Source of the DNA: Silicimonas algicola
GTDB lineage: Bacteria; Pseudomonadota; Alphaproteobacteria; Rhodobacterales; Rhodobacteraceae
DNA length: 64,000 nt
Direction: 5' to 3'
NCBI RefSeq assembly: GCF_003148765.1
Contig: NZ_QGGV01000010.1
Coordinates: forward strand, 102,727 to 166,726
Shown here: one piece after another, positions 62,468-64,000 of the stretch
Layout of the letters: each line of letters begins with the position of its first letter
Position numbering within the stretch: position 1 is the first letter of the stretch
Notes under the pieces: model-generated
The model's database searches: none
Told to the model about the DNA's origin: nothing
The model's input: the letters and a program-made list of their open reading frames with translations, nothing else
Program-made: the position numbers and the translations under genes

Positions 62468-63760
62468 TCAGTATTTCAGGCGAAGCTGGGCGGCTTCGAC
62501 ATACTTGCCTGCGCTGACGAGTTCGGTCGCGAAGGCACCGATCCGATCCGCCGGAAGACCGGCGGTGATCGCGCGGCCGAAACGCTCCAGTCCTTCGGCC
62601 GCGTGGCCGTCGTGGACCAGCGCGATGGCGATGTAGTAGTGCGCCCACGGGTCGTTCACACCCGTCGCGAGGCAGTTCTCGGCCGCAGCCCGCGCCGTCT
62701 CGAAATCCTTCAGCTCCAGCGCGATATAGCTCTTCATGAGGTGGTCGGTATGGTCCGCCCCGTCGAGGGCCAGCCCCCTGTCGATGACGGCCAGCGCCTC
62801 GAGGAACCGGCCGTCCACGGTCAGGGCATCCGCGTACCAGTAGAGAATGGCGTTGTTCGGTCCCAGCCGGGCATCCGCCTCCCGGTAGGTGTCGATCGCC
62901 TCGCTGCGACGCTGAAGCGCCATGAGCGAGAGGCCCTTCTCGATGTAACCGGAGGCGCGGTCGGGATAGGCCGCGATCATGCGTTCCGACTCTCTCAGCG
63001 CCTGCGCGTTCCGGTCGAGGTTCCTCAGCGCGATGATGCGATAGACCTCGGTGGCGAAGTCGCCAGGCGCATCTGCCAGAAGGTCGTTGAAGGCGGTCAG
63101 AGCAGCTTCGTTATCGTTCAGGCCGATCTTTGTACGGCCAAGACCGAAGCGCGCATTGACGTCGTCGGGGTCGATCCGCAAGGCGCCTTCAAAGGCCTCG
63201 GCCGCCCCCTGAAAGTCCTGCGCATCGAAAAGGCTCCACCCCAGTTCGCGAAGCGCCCAGATGTATTCCGGGTCGATCGACAGGGCAGCGCGCAGTCTCT
63301 CGCGCGCCTCCTCGGCGTCGACCTTGCCCGTGCGCCGACCCGTGCCGGCCGTGCCCGACAGGCCCTGGACCGACACGTCGATTGACAGAGACGTCGAGAA
63401 AGCCTCGTAGGCCGCAGCGTCGTCCTGAAGCTCCCACAAGGCCCAGCCGAGCCCATTCCATGCGTCGATCGAACGGGGATCGAGCTGCGTCGCGGCGCGA
63501 TAACTCGATGCGCCTGCCTCGTGCTCGCCCTGCCAGGAGAGACCGTCGCCCCGCGCGACGGTCAGTTCGACCCGCTGTGCGGGCGTCAGCGCGGCGTCCG
63601 TCAGGGCCGCGTCGCAGGCTGCGACGATGCGATCGGGGCTTTCGGTGCGGGCAAGGCAGATCCGGGCCAGCGTCTCCTCGGAGGAAGTGACAAGCGGCTT
63701 TGCCGCCAGCGGACCGGCCGCGACGACTAAAGCGAGAACGCTGGTGCGCAGGATCGACAT
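62468..63760 (-). CDS. TPR-repeat periplasmic protein
   Basis: A 430-residue protein with a signal peptide (cleavage near AA-KP around residue 20) and at least seven tetratricopeptide repeats (such as PRSIDAWNGLGWALWELQDDAAAYEAF and PEYIWALRELGWSLFDAQDFQGAAEAFEGALRIDPDDVNARFGLGR). It should be a scaffold in the periplasm; partners are unknown. ATG 63760 begins with the signal peptide; the frame is open upstream as far as the tuf terminator but is not conserved-looking there. Confidence 0.85.
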   Translation of the reverse strand: MSILRTSVLALVVAAGPLAAKPLVTSSEETLARICLARTESPDRIVAACDAALTDAALTPAQRVELTVARGDGLSWQGEHEAGASSYRAATQLDPRSIDAWNGLGWALWELQDDAAAYEAFSTSLSIDVSVQGLSGTAGTGRRTGKVDAEEARERLRAALSIDPEYIWALRELGWSLFDAQDFQGAAEAFEGALRIDPDDVNARFGLGRTKIGLNDNEAALTAFNDLLADAPGDFATEVYRIIALRNLDRNAQALRESERMIAAYPDRASGYIEKGLSLMALQRRSEAIDTYREADARLGPNNAILYWYADALTVDGRFLEALAVIDRGLALDGADHTDHLMKSYIALELKDFETARAAAENCLATGVNDPWAHYYIAIALVHDGHAAEGLERFGRAITAGLPADRIGAFATELVSAGKYVEAAQLRLKY

Positions 63761-63859
63761 GGCCCGCTCCGACTGCGCCCCCGCACAGGATTCGGAACTG
63801 ACGTTGCCACTGAAAAATGGCGGTTTTTGGGTCAGGACGGATGCAGTGCCCCTGATAGC

Positions 63860-63886
63860 AAAGGGCGGCCCATGGGCCGCCCCTTT
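63860..63886 (-). terminator. Intrinsic terminator after tuf
   Basis: A 12-bp GC stem (63860-63871 with 63874-63886, one bulged C) with A-tract to its left. It lies 20 bases downstream of the tuf stop on the minus strand and stops transcripts coming from tuf. Confidence 0.85.
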
Positions 63887-63905
63887 CAATCACTTGTCGC
63901 GGAAG

Positions 63906-64000
63906 TTACGCGAGGATCTTCGAGACGACGCCCGAACCGACGGTGCGGCCGCCTTCGCGGATGGCGAAGCGCAGGCCGTCTTCCATCGCGATCGGCGCGA
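63906..64000 (-). CDS. tuf: Elongation factor Tu, C-terminal end (gene runs off right edge)
   Basis: The minus strand encodes [20 protein letters not shown] followed by [10 protein letters not shown] and a TAA stop at 63906-63908, which is the conserved C-terminus of EF-Tu. The rest of the gene is outside the window. Placement directly before the tRNA-Trp/secE cluster is standard. Confidence 0.95.
   Translation of the reverse strand, partial: APIAMEDGLRFAIREGGRTVGSGVVSKILA

Overview
The window is 64 kb of GC-rich, densely packed chromosome. It most likely comes from an alphaproteobacterium of the order Rhodobacterales (Roseobacter/Rhodobacter relatives). The support is the combination of a short Rhodobacter-type porin, DUF3576, DUF2125, DUF2585 and DUF4170 proteins, a petP-petR regulator pair, a long SerA with a serC-type leader, a single bifunctional Rsh, and the order tuf / tRNA-Trp / secE-nusG-rplK-rplA. 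Almost everything is housekeeping or ordinary accessory metabolism. I see no transposase, integrase, prophage, CRISPR array or toxin-antitoxin module.

Layout. 0-4 kb: DUF3576 lipoprotein (cut by the left edge), porin, YggS, a STAS-like protein, and a crotonase/SDR pair. 4-9.5 kb: two tandem secreted DUF2125 paralogues, then pmbA (tldE) and a CysQ-like phosphatase. 9.5-10.1 kb: a small AT-rich island with an orphan membrane protein, between imperfect direct repeats made of the ends of the neighbouring genes. 10-16.4 kb: DinB, DUF2585, a secreted protein, threonine catabolism (kbl-tdh plus a 25-residue membrane peptide), alkB and mutY. 16.4-22.4 kb: DciA, a DsbA-like protein, a CoA-transferase, a structured non-coding gap, and lipid A/Kdo genes (DUF4170-waaA-lpxK) with a phosphatase. 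22.5-26.4 kb: serine biosynthesis (serC-serA divergent from serB). 26.4-27.5 kb: an ArsR/SRPBCC/YciI cassette with a palindromic operator. 27.5-30.9 kb: thiBPQ thiamine uptake under a TPP riboswitch. 31-36 kb: aroC, a small Cys-rich protein, an MFS permease, GST, WYL-type regulator, EamA. 36-40 kb: HU and an amn-ade adenine salvage pair. 40-42.6 kb: topoisomerase IB, SDR, ExoD. 42.6-46.6 kb: a deacetylase-xseB-ispA-dxs operon. 46.6-49.8 kb: petP-petR, ilvE, EamA. 49.8-55.6 kb: queG, GST, mtgA, DUF2062, rsh-rpoZ. 55.8-59.4 kb: NYN protein, ispH, methyltransferase, GST, rnhA, GlsB-like. 59.5-64 kb: the rplA-rplK-nusG-secE cluster, tRNA-Trp, a TPR protein and the 3' end of tuf.

Many genes are translationally coupled (ATGA, GTGA or TGATG junctions). 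The functional blocks are isoprenoid supply (dxs, ispA, ispH), lipid A/Kdo, serine and threonine/glycine metabolism, thiamine salvage, purine salvage, and stringent response/RNA polymerase (rsh-rpoZ). The features most worth a second look are the repeat-flanked AT-rich island at 9.5-10.06 kb, an 11-bp tandem repeat present in two unrelated intergenic sites, a structured RNA candidate at about 18.9-19.05 kb whose loop carries an anti-Shine-Dalgarno sequence, and the unclear translation start of waaA. None of these amounts to clear evidence of a new multi-gene system.
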